A program made the position numbers and the translations under genes. Below, piece after piece: positions 42,610 through 54,642 of a DNA stretch of 64,000 nt (positions are counted from its first letter, which is position 1; each line of letters begins with the position of its first letter). This DNA comes from an uncultured Hyphomicrobiales bacterium. Its GTDB lineage: Bacteria > Pseudomonadota > Alphaproteobacteria > Rhizobiales > Beijerinckiaceae. The notes under the pieces are model-generated. The model was not told the DNA's origin, did no database searches, and saw only the letters and a program-made list of their open reading frames with translations. The DNA lies in contig CAIKAR010000030.1 in NCBI GenBank assembly GCA_903825465.1, forward strand, positions 62,001 through 126,000. Direction: 5' to 3'.

Positions 42610-42650
42610 CATAGATTACCCGCCTTAGCGCATAATTTGCGGATGGAGAC

Positions 42651-43376
42651 ATGACGTCAAACCAAACCGCGCTGGTTCTTTTCTCCGGTGGCCAAGACTC
42701 CGCGACCTGTCTGGCGTGGGCGCTCGATCGCTTCGAGCGAGTTGAAACAATTGGGTTCGATTATCGCCAACGGCACCGGGCGGAACTCGATGCGCGCGTA
42801 AAATTTCGCGAGGGTCTGGGGGAGCGCTTTCCGAAATGGGCGGCAAAGCTGGGCGAGGACAGGGTTCTCGATCTCTCCGTGCTGGGTCAGATCAGCGATT
42901 CAGCATTGACGCGAGACGTCGAAATCTCGGCGACGGTATCCGGCTTGCCCAATACCTTCGTTCCCGGTCGAAACATTGTTTTTCTAACATTTGCCGCTGC
43001 GGTGGCCTACCGCCGTGGCTTGAAACATGTGGTTACCGGCGTCTGCGAGACAGACTTCTCCGGTTATCCCGACTGCCGAGACGACACGATTAAGGCGCTT
43101 CAAGTCGCACTCAACCTCGGCATGGAAAGCCGGTTCGTCCTCGAGACGCCGCTTATGTGGATAGACAAGGCTCAGACTTGGTCGCTCGCGGCACGCCTGG
43201 GCGGGACAGCTCTGGTGGACTTGATCAAAGATCGCACCGTGACATGCTATGAGGGGGATATCTTGACGTCGCATGAGTGGGGCCGCGGGTGCGGCGTGTG
43301 TCCAGCGTGCGCCTTGCGCGCGCGAGGATTTCAGGCGTTCAAAGAAACTCCCGCATCAGCCCGCGCCACGGAATAA
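42651..43376 (+). CDS. queC: 7-cyano-7-deazaguanine synthase
   Basis: A 241-residue ATP-dependent enzyme that converts 7-carboxy-7-deazaguanine to preQ0 for queuosine in tRNA. The PP-loop SGGQDS is at residues 12-17, [11 protein letters not shown] follows, and the C-terminal zinc knuckle [15 protein letters not shown] supplies the Cys ligands. Other queuosine genes are not in the window. The 41-base gap after parB is too short for a preQ1 riboswitch, and none is seen. GC content returns to the window average here. Confidence 0.94.
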   Translation: MTSNQTALVLFSGGQDSATCLAWALDRFERVETIGFDYRQRHRAELDARVKFREGLGERFPKWAAKLGEDRVLDLSVLGQISDSALTRDVEISATVSGLPNTFVPGRNIVFLTFAAAVAYRRGLKHVVTGVCETDFSGYPDCRDDTIKALQVALNLGMESRFVLETPLMWIDKAQTWSLAARLGGTALVDLIKDRTVTCYEGDILTSHEWGRGCGVCPACALRARGFQAFKETPASARATE

Positions 43377-43503
43377 CGAATGTACCGACAACCGGCATGG
43401 CAGGTGCTGTCGTTTTAGGCCATTTTTTACCTGTATCGTGTATATGGAAAGCTCTTTGTCCATTGGTTTTTGAGAACGCCAGCGAGCTTTGTTCCGTAAC
43501 AAC

Positions 43504-44490
43504 ATGAACTCCGCGCCGCAATCATCTCGGTCTATCGACGAAGCCTTGGCTTTCGACCTCGCCGCGCCAGATCTCGCGCGAGTTGGGCTCGACTGGCTCG
43601 GCCATCTCATCGGAGAACGCCGCCTGTCCGCGCATACGATCGAAGCCTATGCTCGCGACGCCAGGCAATTTCTCTCCTTCCTGCGCGATCACAACGGCGA
43701 AAAGGCTGATATCGCGACATTTTCCGGCCTCGAGCCCGGCGATATACGCTCCTTCATGGCGCGGCGGCGCGCGGAAGGGGTCGCAAATCGTTCGCTGGCG
43801 CGCATTCTCGGTGGTGTTCGCTCATTCGCGCGGCACATTGAACGCTCCGGCCTTGGCAAAACCTCCGCATTCACTGCGATCCGCGCGCCCAAGCGGGCGC
43901 GCGCTCTCCCCAAGCCTATTGCGGCGGGATCGGCCCGGGCGGTGGCCAATATCGACAGCCGTGCCGAAGACATTCGCTCGCAATGGGTTTTGGCCCGCGA
44001 CACTGCGGTTTTCGCATTGCTTTACGGGGCCGGCCTGCGCATTTCGGAAGCTTTGGCAATTCGCCGAGAAGACGCGCCAATCGGCAGGCGTGAGCTTCTG
44101 ACCATCGTCGGCAAGGGTTCTAAAACGCGTTCGGTGCCGGTGATAGCTCCAGCGCGCAAAGCGGTCGAGGTCTATATTGAACTATGTCCGTGGCCGCTGC
44201 CCCCCAAAGAAGCCCTATTTCGCGGCGAAAAGGGCGGGCCTCTATCGCCGCGCGTGATTCAACTCGCAATGGAAAGCCTGCGGGGCGCGCTGGGTCTGCC
44301 CGACACCGCGACGCCCCACGCGCTGCGCCACTCTTTCGCGACACACCTTCTCGCGCGCGGCGGCGACCTTCGTTCCATCCAAGAACTGCTTGGTCATTCC
44401 TCGCTATCGACGACTCAACTCTACACGGAGGTAGATTCGACGCGGCTGATGGAAGCGTGGCGAAGCGCGCATCCGCGAGCGCGCGCCTAA
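43504..44490 (+). CDS. xerC: Tyrosine recombinase XerC
   Basis: A 328-residue site-specific recombinase that resolves chromosome dimers at dif with XerD. It has an N-terminal SAM-like domain (HLIGERRLSAHTIEAYARDA) and a C-terminal catalytic domain with Arg in YGAGLRISEAL, Lys in VGKGSKTRSVP, HALRHSFATHLL (His and Arg), GHSSLSTTQLYT (His and the nucleophile Tyr). Members of a phage-type integrase family look similar, but the length, context and absence of phage genes favour XerC. The start at 43504 is preferred to a TTG 15 bases earlier. Confidence 0.9.
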   Translation: MNSAPQSSRSIDEALAFDLAAPDLARVGLDWLGHLIGERRLSAHTIEAYARDARQFLSFLRDHNGEKADIATFSGLEPGDIRSFMARRRAEGVANRSLARILGGVRSFARHIERSGLGKTSAFTAIRAPKRARALPKPIAAGSARAVANIDSRAEDIRSQWVLARDTAVFALLYGAGLRISEALAIRREDAPIGRRELLTIVGKGSKTRSVPVIAPARKAVEVYIELCPWPLPPKEALFRGEKGGPLSPRVIQLAMESLRGALGLPDTATPHALRHSFATHLLARGGDLRSIQELLGHSSLSTTQLYTEVDSTRLMEAWRSAHPRARA

Positions 44491-45029
44491 ATCTCGCTGA
44501 AGCCGCCATTGCGGGCGTGCCGCCAGAGCGCCACGAGCTTGCGCCATGTGCCGCCGCGGGTCTTGTTAAGTCCCGCTTCGACCAAAGCCACGCGGATCGC
44601 CGCTTTAAGAGGTTCGATTTGGGCGTGAGACCATCTCTCCGCCCACACAATCCACTCGTAGAGCCAGGCAAACCAAGCGATCGAAAGCAATTTGTCGCGA
44701 TTTGTCTTGAACAGAAACGAGACCACGGCGAGTTTTGAGACATCGGTGCCGACATAGGTGACAACGCCCAACAGCCATTGCTTTTTGGCGAACAGCCAAA
44801 ACGCGACAAGCTTGCCGGGCTCCAAAATAATCAGCGGAATCAAAAAAACGATAAGCGTGGGATACGGCGGTAGCCGGGCCATGAAATCCGCGACCACGCG
44901 CTTCAACCCTTCGAGCGGAATAAGATCGATAATCCACCTGACAAGGGGATGCAGGATGTCCCAGAACCACGAAGTGGCGAGAAACGCGAGCGCCACCGCT
45001 GTCCAAAGCCACCGCTTCAACCGCCGCAT
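44487..45029 (-). CDS. Hypothetical integral membrane protein
   Basis: A 180-residue protein with about three hydrophobic segments: LKRWLWTAVALAFLATSWFW, PTLIVFLIPLIILEPGKLVAF and WLLGVVTYVGTDVSKLAVVSF. The C-terminal third is basic and soluble. I recognise no family. It is the last gene on the minus strand after lpdA (48 bases), and its final bases overlap the end of xerC on the other strand. Confidence 0.75.
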   Translation of the reverse strand: MRRLKRWLWTAVALAFLATSWFWDILHPLVRWIIDLIPLEGLKRVVADFMARLPPYPTLIVFLIPLIILEPGKLVAFWLFAKKQWLLGVVTYVGTDVSKLAVVSFLFKTNRDKLLSIAWFAWLYEWIVWAERWSHAQIEPLKAAIRVALVEAGLNKTRGGTWRKLVALWRHARNGGFSEI

Positions 45030-45077
45030 GGAAATCGCCCGCCGTCGTCATCGCGGCCAATCGCCGCGATTCCCCAA

Positions 45078-46475
45078 TCAGATATGAATGGCGCGCTTGT
45101 CCACCGCAAGCGCCGCTTCCTTGACCGCTTCCGACATCGTCGGATGGGCGTGACAGGTACGCGCGAGATCTTCCGCCGAGCCGCCGAATTCCATCAACAC
45201 AGCGGCCTCGGCGATCAATTCGCCCGCGCCACGACCCAGAATATGAACTCCGAGCACGCGGTCGGTCGCGGCGTCGGCCAGCACTTTCACAAAGCCGTCC
45301 GTAGCGCGCATGGAACGGGCGCGGCCATTCGCCGTAAATGGAAATTTTCCCACCTTGTAGGCGACACCCGCCGCTTTCAACTCTTCCTCCGTTTTGCCGA
45401 CAGCCGCGATTTCCGGCTCGGTGTAAACAACGCCAGGGATGACGTTGTAATTCACGTGTCCGTGCTGGCCGGCGAGAATCTCGGCGACGGCGACGCCCTC
45501 GTCCTCAGCCTTGTGCGCCAGCATCGGCCCGCGCACCGCGTCGCCAATGGCGTACAGGCCGGGCACATTGGTGGCGAATTTATCGTCGATGACGACCCGG
45601 CCACGCTCCATCGCGATGTTGAGCTTTTCCAGACCCAAGCCTTCGGTGTAGGGGCGACGGCCAATGGCGATTAGAACCACGTCGGCATCGAGGGTCTGCG
45701 TGTCGCCACCGGCCGCTGGCTCAACGGATATCTTCGCGCCCTCGGGCGAAGCGGCGACCTTCGAAACCTTGTGCGACAGCATGAATTTGAAGCCCTGCTT
45801 CTCCAGCGAGCGCTGAAACTGCTTCGCGACTTCCATATCCATGCCCGGCAAAATCCGGTCGAGGAATTCGACCACGACGATCTCGGCGCCAAGGCGCGCC
45901 CAGACCGATCCGAGTTCAAGGCCAATGACGCCCGCGCCAACGATCGCCAAACTGCCGGGGACTTTGTCGAGCGTCAGCGCGCCCGTCGAGGACACCACGG
46001 TTTTCTCGTCTATCGTCACGCCGGGCAAAGGCGTCACGTCCGAACCGGTGGCGATCACAATGTTCTTCGTTTCAAGTTCGGTCGTTTTGCCGTCGTCGGA
46101 GGTCACAATAACCTTGCCAGCGGCGGGAATTGAGCCCGAGCCCATGAACGCGTCGATCTTGTTCTTCTTCAGCAGGAAGCCGACCCCATTGACGTTTGCC
46201 GCCACAGTGTCGTCCTTGTGTTTCATCATCGCCGACAGGTCGAGCGCGGGCTTGCCGACGACGACGCCGAGCGCGGGAAAATCATGCGTGGCCTGCGTGA
46301 ACATCTCCGACGCGTGGAGCAGCGCTTTCGAAGGAATACAGCCTACATTGAGGCAGGTGCCACCGTGTTTTGGGCGTTTCTCCACTACGGCGACCTTCAG
46401 GCCGAGTTGCGCCGCGCGGATGGCGCAGACATAGCCGCCGGGGCCAGTGCCGATAACAACGAGGTCATAGGTCAT
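45078..46475 (-). CDS. lpdA: Dihydrolipoyl dehydrogenase (E3)
   Basis: A 465-residue FAD enzyme that reoxidises the lipoyl groups of the 2-oxoglutarate dehydrogenase complex and passes electrons to NAD. It has the FAD loop GTGPGG (9-14), the redox disulfide Cys41-Cys46 in [16 protein letters not shown], the NAD loop [11 protein letters not shown], and the C-terminal catalytic [10 protein letters not shown]. Position in the suc operon shows it serves SucAB. It may also serve other lipoyl complexes if no second copy exists. Confidence 0.95.
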   Translation of the reverse strand: MTYDLVVIGTGPGGYVCAIRAAQLGLKVAVVEKRPKHGGTCLNVGCIPSKALLHASEMFTQATHDFPALGVVVGKPALDLSAMMKHKDDTVAANVNGVGFLLKKNKIDAFMGSGSIPAAGKVIVTSDDGKTTELETKNIVIATGSDVTPLPGVTIDEKTVVSSTGALTLDKVPGSLAIVGAGVIGLELGSVWARLGAEIVVVEFLDRILPGMDMEVAKQFQRSLEKQGFKFMLSHKVSKVAASPEGAKISVEPAAGGDTQTLDADVVLIAIGRRPYTEGLGLEKLNIAMERGRVVIDDKFATNVPGLYAIGDAVRGPMLAHKAEDEGVAVAEILAGQHGHVNYNVIPGVVYTEPEIAAVGKTEEELKAAGVAYKVGKFPFTANGRARSMRATDGFVKVLADAATDRVLGVHILGRGAGELIAEAAVLMEFGGSAEDLARTCHAHPTMSEAVKEAALAVDKRAIHI

Positions 46476-46516
46476 GATGGTCTTTCATTTCTGAAAGCGA
46501 GAGGTTCGGAAAATCT

Positions 46517-46927
46517 TCAAGGCCAGAGTAGTTGCTCGAACATCCGGATCAGGCCCCAGATCGACACCGCGTAAACGAGCGTGCGAACAAAGGGCACGCC
46601 TCCCAGATATAGGGGAATGTAGACCACACGCGCGACGATCCACACGATCGCGCCCTGCGCGCCCACACCGCCAGCACGGCCTGAAATCGCGAGCGCGAGC
46701 GCCAGTCCGACAAAGGCGGCATAGGTTTCCAGAAAATTACCCAGCGCGCGTTGAGCCCGCCCCGCGACAATCCCCGACGGCTTCCTATTGTCGTCACGCG
46801 CGCTCGCATTGTAAAAGAGCCCGGTTTCAAGCGTTGCGAGGCCGGACTGTAGGCCAATATGCGCAAACAGCAGCATCACGCTCCAGACCAGAACCTGAAG
46901 TTCCAAAGGCAGTCCGCCGCCGCCCAT
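46517..46927 (-). CDS. MAPEG family membrane protein
   Basis: A 136-residue protein with about four membrane helices and the MAPEG pattern AGRAQRALGNFLETYAAFVG. The family includes glutathione S-transferases and peroxidases of membranes in eukaryotes; bacterial members are mostly uncharacterised. It starts two bases after the sucB stop and ends 41 bases before lpdA, so it is in the TCA operon. Why a MAPEG protein would be tied to the 2-oxoglutarate dehydrogenase genes is not known. It may help protect lipids or thiols. Confidence 0.85.
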   Translation of the reverse strand: MGGGGLPLELQVLVWSVMLLFAHIGLQSGLATLETGLFYNASARDDNRKPSGIVAGRAQRALGNFLETYAAFVGLALALAISGRAGGVGAQGAIVWIVARVVYIPLYLGGVPFVRTLVYAVSIWGLIRMFEQLLWP

Positions 46928-46929
46928 CG

Positions 46930-48141
46930 TCACAATTCGAGAACCAGCCGCGCCGGGTCTTCCAGCGCCTCCTTCACGCGCACCAGGAACGTCACAGCTT
47001 CTTTCCCATCGACGACGCGATGGTCGTAAGACAGCGCAAGATACATCATTGGGCGTATTTCGATCTTGCCGCCGACGGCCATCGGACGCTCCTGAATCTT
47101 GTGCATCCCCAAAATGCCCGACTGCGGCGCGTTGAGGATTGGAGTCGACATCAGCGAGCCGTAGATGCCGCCATTGGTGATGGTGAACGTGCCGCCCTGC
47201 ATGTCCTCGATCTTCAACTGTCCGTCTCGGGCGCGCTTCCCGAAGGCGGCGATGCTCTTCTCGATTTGCGCGAGCCCCAGACGGTCGGCGTCGCGAACGA
47301 CGGGCACGACAAGCCCCTTGTCGGTGCCGACCGCGATGCCGACGTGGTAGTAGTTCTTGTAAACGAGGTCGGCGCCGTCGATTTCCGCGTTGACCGCGGG
47401 GACCTCCTTCAGCGCCTGCACGCACGCCTTCACAAAGAAGCTCATGAACCCGAGCTTGGCGCCGTGCTTCTTCTCGAACACGTCCTTGTACCTGGCGCGC
47501 AGAGCCATCACCTCGGTCATATCGACTTCGTTGAACGTCGTCAGCATGGCGGCGGTGTTCTGCGCGTCCTTTAAGCGGCGCGCGATGGTCTGCCGAAGTT
47601 TGGTCATGCGGACGCGTTCTTCACGACCGGAATCGTCGGACGAAGACGGCGCGCGGGCCACGATGGGCGCGAGCGCCGTCGGCGCGGCGACGGGCGCGGA
47701 GGCCATTGCCGCGAGCACATCGCCCTTTAAAACCTGACCACGTTTGCCGGAGCCAGCGACTCCCTCGAGCGCGACGTTGTTGTCGGCGGCGAGCTTGGCG
47801 GCTGACGGCGCCGCCGGCATCGCGGCAACGGTGGCCGGCGCTTCGGCTTTGGTGGGCGCGGGCGTTGGGCTGGCCGCCTTGGCGGGCGCCGCCGCCGCGC
47901 CGTTGCCGGCGCCGATCTGGCCAAGCAGAGCGCCTGGCGCGACGGTCTCGCCGTCTTTCGCGACGATTTCCGTCAACACGCCGTCGGCTGTCGCGTTCAC
48001 TTCGAGCGTCACCTTGTCGGTTTCGAGCTCCACGAGTTGCTCGTCCGCCTTGACGCTGTCGCCAACCTTCTTGAACCACTTGCCGACGGTCGCCTCGGAA
48101 ACGGATTCGCCGAGGGTCGGAACCCGGATTTCAGTAGCCAT
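46930..48141 (-). CDS. sucB: Dihydrolipoamide succinyltransferase (E2 of 2-oxoglutarate dehydrogenase)
   Basis: A 403-residue E2 core. The N-terminal lipoyl domain has [15 protein letters not shown] with the lipoylated Lys43. An Ala/Pro/Lys-rich linker follows, then a peripheral-subunit-binding domain ([20 protein letters not shown]), a second linker, and the catalytic domain with [12 protein letters not shown]. It takes the succinyl group from SucA and transfers it to CoA. It is immediately downstream of sucA on the same strand. Confidence 0.95.
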   Translation of the reverse strand: MATEIRVPTLGESVSEATVGKWFKKVGDSVKADEQLVELETDKVTLEVNATADGVLTEIVAKDGETVAPGALLGQIGAGNGAAAAPAKAASPTPAPTKAEAPATVAAMPAAPSAAKLAADNNVALEGVAGSGKRGQVLKGDVLAAMASAPVAAPTALAPIVARAPSSSDDSGREERVRMTKLRQTIARRLKDAQNTAAMLTTFNEVDMTEVMALRARYKDVFEKKHGAKLGFMSFFVKACVQALKEVPAVNAEIDGADLVYKNYYHVGIAVGTDKGLVVPVVRDADRLGLAQIEKSIAAFGKRARDGQLKIEDMQGGTFTITNGGIYGSLMSTPILNAPQSGILGMHKIQERPMAVGGKIEIRPMMYLALSYDHRVVDGKEAVTFLVRVKEALEDPARLVLEL

Positions 48142-48200
48142 GTCGCATCACCACGCCAGGCGTGGCCCTTTGTGTTGGAGAACGCTTCGACTTCGGGGAG

Positions 48201-51161
48201 CTAGTCCGCGAAAGCCTCGTCGAGGAACGCTTTGAGTTGCGCAAGATGCTTGGACATCAACCCGGTAGCGGTGGCCGCGGACGCCGGACGCCCAACATAG
48301 CGCGCGCGTTTTGACTTGCCGCCAACCTGTCCGAGCACCCACTCGAGATAGGGTTCGACAAAGGACCAGGCGCCCATGTTCTTGGGCTCTTCCTGGCACC
48401 AGTAGATGTCGGCTTTCTTGAAGCGGCTGAGCTCGCCTACCAGCGCCTTGAGCGGAAACGGATAAAGTTGTTCCACGCGCAAAAGGTAGACGTCGTCAAC
48501 GCCTCGCTTCTCACGCTCCTCGTAAAGGTCGTAGTAGACTTTGCCGGTGGACAGGATCACCCGGCGGATTTTGTCATCCTTGGCGAGCTTGATCTTCTCC
48601 TCTGGCAACGACTGCGCGTCGTCCCACAGCAGGCGGTGGAAAGTCGACCCGGACTTCAACTCGTCGAGGCGCGACACCGCGCGCTTGTGGCGCAGCAGCG
48701 ATTTCGGCGTCATCAGGATCAGCGGCTTGCGGATGTCCCGCTTCATTTGCCGGCGAAGAATGTGAAAATAGTTCGCCGGCGTGGTGCAATTCGCGACTTG
48801 CATGTTGTCTTCGGCGCACATCTGCAGAAAGCGCTCGAGGCGGGCGGAGGAGTGCTCCGGCCCCTGGCCCTCGTAGCCATGCGGCAGCAAGCACACGAGG
48901 CCCGACATGCGCAGCCACTTGCGCTCGCCCGACGAGATGAACTGGTCGAAAAGCACTTGAGCGCCGTTGGCGAAATCGCCGAATTGCGCCTCCCAGAGAA
49001 CAAGCGCGTCAGGTTCCGCGAGCGAGTAGCCGTATTCGAAGCCAAGCACCGCCTCTTCCGAAAGCATGGAGTTGATGACCTCGTAGCGGGCCTGGTCGTC
49101 GCTGATCGTGTTCAGCGGCACGTAGCGCGCCTCGGTCTCCTGGTCGATCAGCACCGAATGGCGTTGCGAGAAGGTTCCACGCTCGGAATCCTGACCAGAC
49201 AGACGAATGCGATGGCCCTCTTCGACGAGCGATCCGAAGGCGAGCGCCTCGCCCGTCGTCCAATCGATCCCCTCTCCGGTGTCGATCATCTTGCGGCGGT
49301 TATCCATAAAGCGCTGGATGGTCTTGTGGATGTTGAAGCCGTCCGGCACCGCGCTCAGCTTCCGGCCGATGTCGCGCAGCTTTTCAATATCGACGCCCGT
49401 CTGTCCGCGGCGCGGGTCCTCGCCCAGCGCGCTCGCCGCCTTCATGCCCACCCAGCGCCCATCCAGCCAGTCCGCTTTATTCGCCCTGTAGACCGCGCCC
49501 GCCTCGGCCTCGGCGTCCAGGCGCGAGCGCCAGTCGGCCTTCATCTTGTCGATCTCGCCCTGCGTCATCACGCCTTCGGAGACGAGCTGCGCGGAATAGA
49601 TTTCCAGCGTCGATTTATGGCCGTGTATCTTCTGATACATCAACGGCTGCGTGAACGCGGGTTCGTCGCCTTCGTTGTGCCCGTGCCTGCGGTAGCAGAA
49701 CATGTCGATGACAACGGGCTTGTGAAACTTCTGCCGAAACTCGATGGCGATCTTCGCCGCGTAAACCACCGCCTCCGGATGGTCCCCGTTGACGTGAATG
49801 ATCGGCGCCTCGATCATCTTCGCCACGTCGGACGGATAGGGCGAGGACCGCGAGTAGCGCGGATAGGTCGTGAAGCCGATCTGGTTGTTGATGATGAAAT
49901 GAATCGAACCTCCCGTCCGGTGACCTTTGAGGCCCGATAGGCCGAAGCACTCCGCCACCACGCCCTGGCCGGCGAAGGCGGCGTCGCCGTGAATGAGCAG
50001 CGGCAACACCTTCGCGCGCTCGACTATGTCGTTCAACTGATCCTGCTTCGCGCGCACCTTGCCGAGCACGACCGGATCGGAAATCTCGAGGTGAGAGGGG
50101 TTCGCGGCGAGCGAGAGATGCACATTGTTGCCATCGAATTCGCGGTCAGACGAAGCGCCCAGATGGTATTTCACATCGCCCGACCCCTCGACCTCGTCGG
50201 GGGTGAAAGAACCGCCCTTGAACTCGTGAAAGATGGCGCGGTGAGGCTTCGCCATCACCTGCGCCAGCACGTTCATACGGCCGCGGTGCGCCATGCCCAG
50301 CGAGATTTCCCTCAAGCCCAGTTGGCCGCCGCGCTTGATGATCTGCTCAAGCGCGGGGATCATCGCCTCGCCGCCGTCGAGGCCGAAGCGTTTCGTGCCC
50401 GTGAAGCGCAAGTCGCAGAATTTCTCGAATCCCTCGGCTTCGACCAGCTTGTTGAGGATGGCGCGCTTGCCTTCCTTGGTGAAGGTGATCGTCTTGTCCG
50501 GCCCCTCGATGCGCTCCTGCATCCACGCCTTCTCGGCGGGGTCCGACATGTGCATGAACTCGAAGCCGAGCGTGTCGCAATAAGTGCGGCGCAGAATCGC
50601 GATCATCTCGGGGATCGTCGCGAAGTCCAGGCCGAGAACGTGGTCGATGAAGATCCTGCGATTATAATCGGCTTCCGAGAAACCATAGCTGTGGGGATGC
50701 AGTTCCTCGTGGTCCTTCGGGGGCGCGAGGCCAAGCGGGTCGAGATTCGCGTGCAAATGTCCACGCATGCGGTACGCGCGAATCATCATGAGCGCGCGGA
50801 TGCTGTCCCGCGTGGCTTGCTGAATATCCTCGCTTGTGATGGTCGCGCCGGCGGCGGCGCCCTTCGCCTTGATCTTGTCGCCGATCGATTTTTCGGCCTC
50901 GCCCCAATTTCCGTCGAGCGCCGACACCAAATCGCCGCGCGGCGCGGCGGGCCAATGCGGCTGCTCCCAGGAGGCTCCACGCGCGTTCCTCTCGATTGTC
51001 GCCGGATCGTCTTTCAGCGCCGCGAAGAAATCGCGCCATTCCGCGTCGACACTCGCGGGATCCTTTTGATAGCGGTTCTGCAACTCCTCGATGTAGCCGG
51101 CGTTGGCGCCGTAGAGAAACGAGGTTTGCAACAGGGATTGATTGAGTTCCTGACGGGACAT
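48201..51161 (-). CDS. sucA: 2-oxoglutarate dehydrogenase E1 component
   Basis: A 986-residue thiamine pyrophosphate enzyme that decarboxylates 2-oxoglutarate and passes the succinyl group to SucB. The N-terminal helix (SFLYGANAGYIEELQNRYQK) contacts the complex. The TPP region carries GMAHRGRMNVLAQV and GDAAFAGQGVV, and CYRRHGHNEGDEP follows. The C-terminal part contains FGYSLAEP-like GFEYGYSLAEP and LPHGYEGQGPEHSSARLERF. The length is normal. It sits between sucD and sucB as in most alphaproteobacteria. Confidence 0.96.
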   Translation of the reverse strand: MSRQELNQSLLQTSFLYGANAGYIEELQNRYQKDPASVDAEWRDFFAALKDDPATIERNARGASWEQPHWPAAPRGDLVSALDGNWGEAEKSIGDKIKAKGAAAGATITSEDIQQATRDSIRALMMIRAYRMRGHLHANLDPLGLAPPKDHEELHPHSYGFSEADYNRRIFIDHVLGLDFATIPEMIAILRRTYCDTLGFEFMHMSDPAEKAWMQERIEGPDKTITFTKEGKRAILNKLVEAEGFEKFCDLRFTGTKRFGLDGGEAMIPALEQIIKRGGQLGLREISLGMAHRGRMNVLAQVMAKPHRAIFHEFKGGSFTPDEVEGSGDVKYHLGASSDREFDGNNVHLSLAANPSHLEISDPVVLGKVRAKQDQLNDIVERAKVLPLLIHGDAAFAGQGVVAECFGLSGLKGHRTGGSIHFIINNQIGFTTYPRYSRSSPYPSDVAKMIEAPIIHVNGDHPEAVVYAAKIAIEFRQKFHKPVVIDMFCYRRHGHNEGDEPAFTQPLMYQKIHGHKSTLEIYSAQLVSEGVMTQGEIDKMKADWRSRLDAEAEAGAVYRANKADWLDGRWVGMKAASALGEDPRRGQTGVDIEKLRDIGRKLSAVPDGFNIHKTIQRFMDNRRKMIDTGEGIDWTTGEALAFGSLVEEGHRIRLSGQDSERGTFSQRHSVLIDQETEARYVPLNTISDDQARYEVINSMLSEEAVLGFEYGYSLAEPDALVLWEAQFGDFANGAQVLFDQFISSGERKWLRMSGLVCLLPHGYEGQGPEHSSARLERFLQMCAEDNMQVANCTTPANYFHILRRQMKRDIRKPLILMTPKSLLRHKRAVSRLDELKSGSTFHRLLWDDAQSLPEEKIKLAKDDKIRRVILSTGKVYYDLYEEREKRGVDDVYLLRVEQLYPFPLKALVGELSRFKKADIYWCQEEPKNMGAWSFVEPYLEWVLGQVGGKSKRARYVGRPASAATATGLMSKHLAQLKAFLDEAFAD

Positions 51162-51179
51162 TCGACCGGCCTTTCCGAT

Positions 51180-52064
51180 TCAACCCTTCAGCATCGCGGC
51201 GAGCGTGTGACCGAGCCGCGCGGGCGACGGCGACACCTTGATCCCCGCCGATTCCATCGCCGCGATCTTGTCCTCCGCGCCACCCTTGCCGCCGGAAATA
51301 ATCGCGCCCGCGTGACCCATGCGGCGGCCAGGAGGCGCGGTGCGGCCGGCGATGAAGCCGACTATTGGCTTCTTGCGGCCGCGCTTCGCCTCATCCTTGA
51401 GGACTTGGGCCGCGTCCTCCTCCGCCGAGCCGCCGATTTCGCCGATCATGACGATCGACTTCGTGGCCTCGTCGGCCAGAAACATTTCGAGCACGTCTAT
51501 GAATTCGGTGCCCTTGACGGGGTCGCCGCCGATGCCGACAGCCGTGGTCTGGCCGAGGCCTTCCCGCGTCGTCTGGAACACCGCCTCGTAAGTCAACGTG
51601 CCGGAACGAGACACGATGCCAACAGAACCGCGCTTGAAAATGTTGCCGGGCATGATCCCGATCTTGCATTCGCCCGCCGTCATCACACCCGGACAGTTTG
51701 GCCCGATGAGGCGCGATTTCGAGCCCGAGAGCGAACGCTTGACCTTGATCATGTCCGCCACCGGAATGCCCTCGGTGATGCAGACAATCAGCGGGATTTC
51801 CGCGTCGATAGCCTCGCAGATCGCGTCGGCGGCGAAGGGCGGTGGCACGTAGATCACGGAAGCGTCGCAGCCTGTCGCGTCCTTGGCCGCGGCGACGGTA
51901 TCGAAGATAGGCAGGCCAAGATGCGTGGCGCCGCCCTTGCCGGGCGACGTCCCGCCGACCATTTTGGTGCCATAGGCGAGTGCTTGCTCGGAGTGGAACG
52001 TGCCGTTTTTCCCGGTGAAGCCTTGGCAGATGACTTTGGTTTCGGAGGTGATGAGGACGGACAT
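51180..52064 (-). CDS. sucD: Succinyl-CoA synthetase, alpha subunit
   Basis: A 294-residue subunit that carries the phosphohistidine intermediate of succinyl-CoA synthetase. The CoA-binding start is [20 protein letters not shown], the ligase loop includes [20 protein letters not shown], and the phosphorylated His lies in [15 protein letters not shown]. It pairs with SucC, whose gene ends 97 bases upstream. The enzyme makes ATP or GTP in the TCA cycle. Confidence 0.96.
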   Translation of the reverse strand: MSVLITSETKVICQGFTGKNGTFHSEQALAYGTKMVGGTSPGKGGATHLGLPIFDTVAAAKDATGCDASVIYVPPPFAADAICEAIDAEIPLIVCITEGIPVADMIKVKRSLSGSKSRLIGPNCPGVMTAGECKIGIMPGNIFKRGSVGIVSRSGTLTYEAVFQTTREGLGQTTAVGIGGDPVKGTEFIDVLEMFLADEATKSIVMIGEIGGSAEEDAAQVLKDEAKRGRKKPIVGFIAGRTAPPGRRMGHAGAIISGGKGGAEDKIAAMESAGIKVSPSPARLGHTLAAMLKG

Positions 52065-52161
52065 TGCGATTTCCTGCCGTGTGGCGGTTAATGAATGCTG
52101 AACGGATTCTGGCGGCGGACCACGCCGTACATTTGGCCGTCCCGCATATTGTCGTGGCCTA

Positions 52162-53361
<1,200 letters not shown>

Positions 53362-53380
53362 TTGGCGCCTCTCGAATGCG

Positions 53381-53420
53381 AAAAACGCGCGGCGCCAAAC
53401 GGCGCCGCGCGGCGTTTTTA
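53381..53420 (-). terminator. Strong hairpin with T-tract between mdh and sucC (terminator or attenuator)
   Basis: GCGCGGCGCC (53387-53396) and GGCGCCGCGC (53401-53410) pair perfectly over ten bases with the four-base loop AAAC. On the minus strand, the direction of mdh-sucC, the stem is followed by G and then five T. On the plus strand five T follow four bases after the stem. It lies directly behind the mdh stop. It has the full form of an intrinsic terminator and could act in both directions. Confidence 0.75.
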
Positions 53421-53422
53421 AA

Positions 53423-54490
<1,068 letters not shown>

Positions 54491-54500
54491 TTAAATCAGT

Positions 54501-54520
54501 GGCGGATTCGCGAATCCGCC
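54501..54520. promoter_or_regulatory. 20-base perfect palindrome upstream of mdh
   Basis: GGCGGATTCGCGAATCCGCC is a perfect 20-base palindrome in the otherwise AT-rich region between the TetR gene and mdh. It can be an eight-base stem with a CGCG loop in RNA, or a dimer-binding operator in DNA. It lies about 115 bases before the mdh start. No T-tract follows directly on the strand of mdh, so an operator is somewhat likelier than a terminator for the TetR gene. Confidence 0.5.
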
Positions 54521-54642
54521 TAAATTTGGATATTTTTGAGGAAAATAACGTTTAACAATAATGAGTTAGAAGAACGGCCGCAAAGGCGCAAACCCACCAA
54601 AATTTTGTAACAAATTTCAAAATTTGTCATTTATATCACCGT

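Noticed and set aside
42610-42650. preQ1 riboswitch ahead of queC
   Set aside because: The 41-base gap does not contain the hairpin plus A-rich tail of preQ1 aptamers.
43504-44490. Phage or island integrase
   Set aside because: The length, XerC-like sequence and absence of a tRNA attachment site or mobile genes nearby favour the chromosomal dimer-resolution recombinase.
48468-52091. Long open frames (490 and 700 codons) on the plus strand
   Set aside because: They are antisense to sucA and sucD; the translations show no domain and are rich in Arg, Ala and His as expected for shadow frames.
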